From positions 1-7,126 of the forward strand of contig JACCRL010000039.1 in NCBI GenBank assembly GCA_013813605.1: DNA of 7,126 nucleotides, read 5' to 3'. Source of the stretch: Gemmatimonadaceae bacterium. Its GTDB lineage: Bacteria; Gemmatimonadota; Gemmatimonadetes; Gemmatimonadales; Gemmatimonadaceae. Below are positions 7,126 to 7,126 of the stretch, piece after piece (position 1 is the first letter of the stretch; every line of letters begins with the position of its first letter). Made by a program: the position numbers and the translations under genes. Under the pieces are notes generated by a model. It searched no databases and was not told the origin of the DNA. It saw only the letters and a program-made list of their open reading frames with translations.

Positions 7126-7126
7126 G

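Overview
The window is high-GC bacterial chromosome with ordinary, tightly packed genes. I see no mobile element, integrase, CRISPR array, tRNA, rRNA or phage gene. The gene content suggests an environmental Gram-negative lineage such as Gemmatimonadota: an exported tandem amidohydrolase pair, a PqqL-type M16 peptidase and an rng-rplU-rpmA block without the Firmicutes prp gene. That assignment is inferred from protein style and is not proven by the sequence.

Layout, left to right. (1) 2-175 (+) is the C-terminal tail of an amidohydrolase. Four bases later, 180-1484 (+) encodes a second, exported amidohydrolase-fold protein that has lost the metal-binding histidines of the family. (2) A strong bidirectional terminator (1511-1543) separates this pair from everything else, which is on the minus strand. 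(3) 1564-1974 (-) encodes a small helical protein with a Ser/Thr-repeat tail. It is isolated on its upstream side by a second terminator (2068-2091). (4) 2110-4390 (-) is an RNA and translation block: rng (RNase G), then rplU (bL21) and rpmA (bL27). rplU has a good sigma70-type promoter just after the rng stop codon, and rplU/rpmA overlap as TAATG. (5) 4391-4654 is a 264-bp gap upstream of rng holding several small inverted repeats, one ending in T7 and one covering the likely rng ribosome-binding site. (6) 4655-7125 (-) is a compact three-gene run: the end of an M16 zinc-peptidase-like protein, an acyl-CoA dehydrogenase, and an ICMT/PEMT-like membrane methyltransferase that starts with TTG overlapping the preceding TGA.

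The genes form at least four transcriptional groups rather than one system. The clearest functional unit is rng-rplU-rpmA (RNA processing plus 50S assembly). I did not find a convincing new multi-gene system. The best leads are the apparent pseudoenzyme amidohydrolase, the structured rng leader that suggests control of RNase G expression, and the acidic/Gly-Arg insertion inside the RNase G S1 domain.
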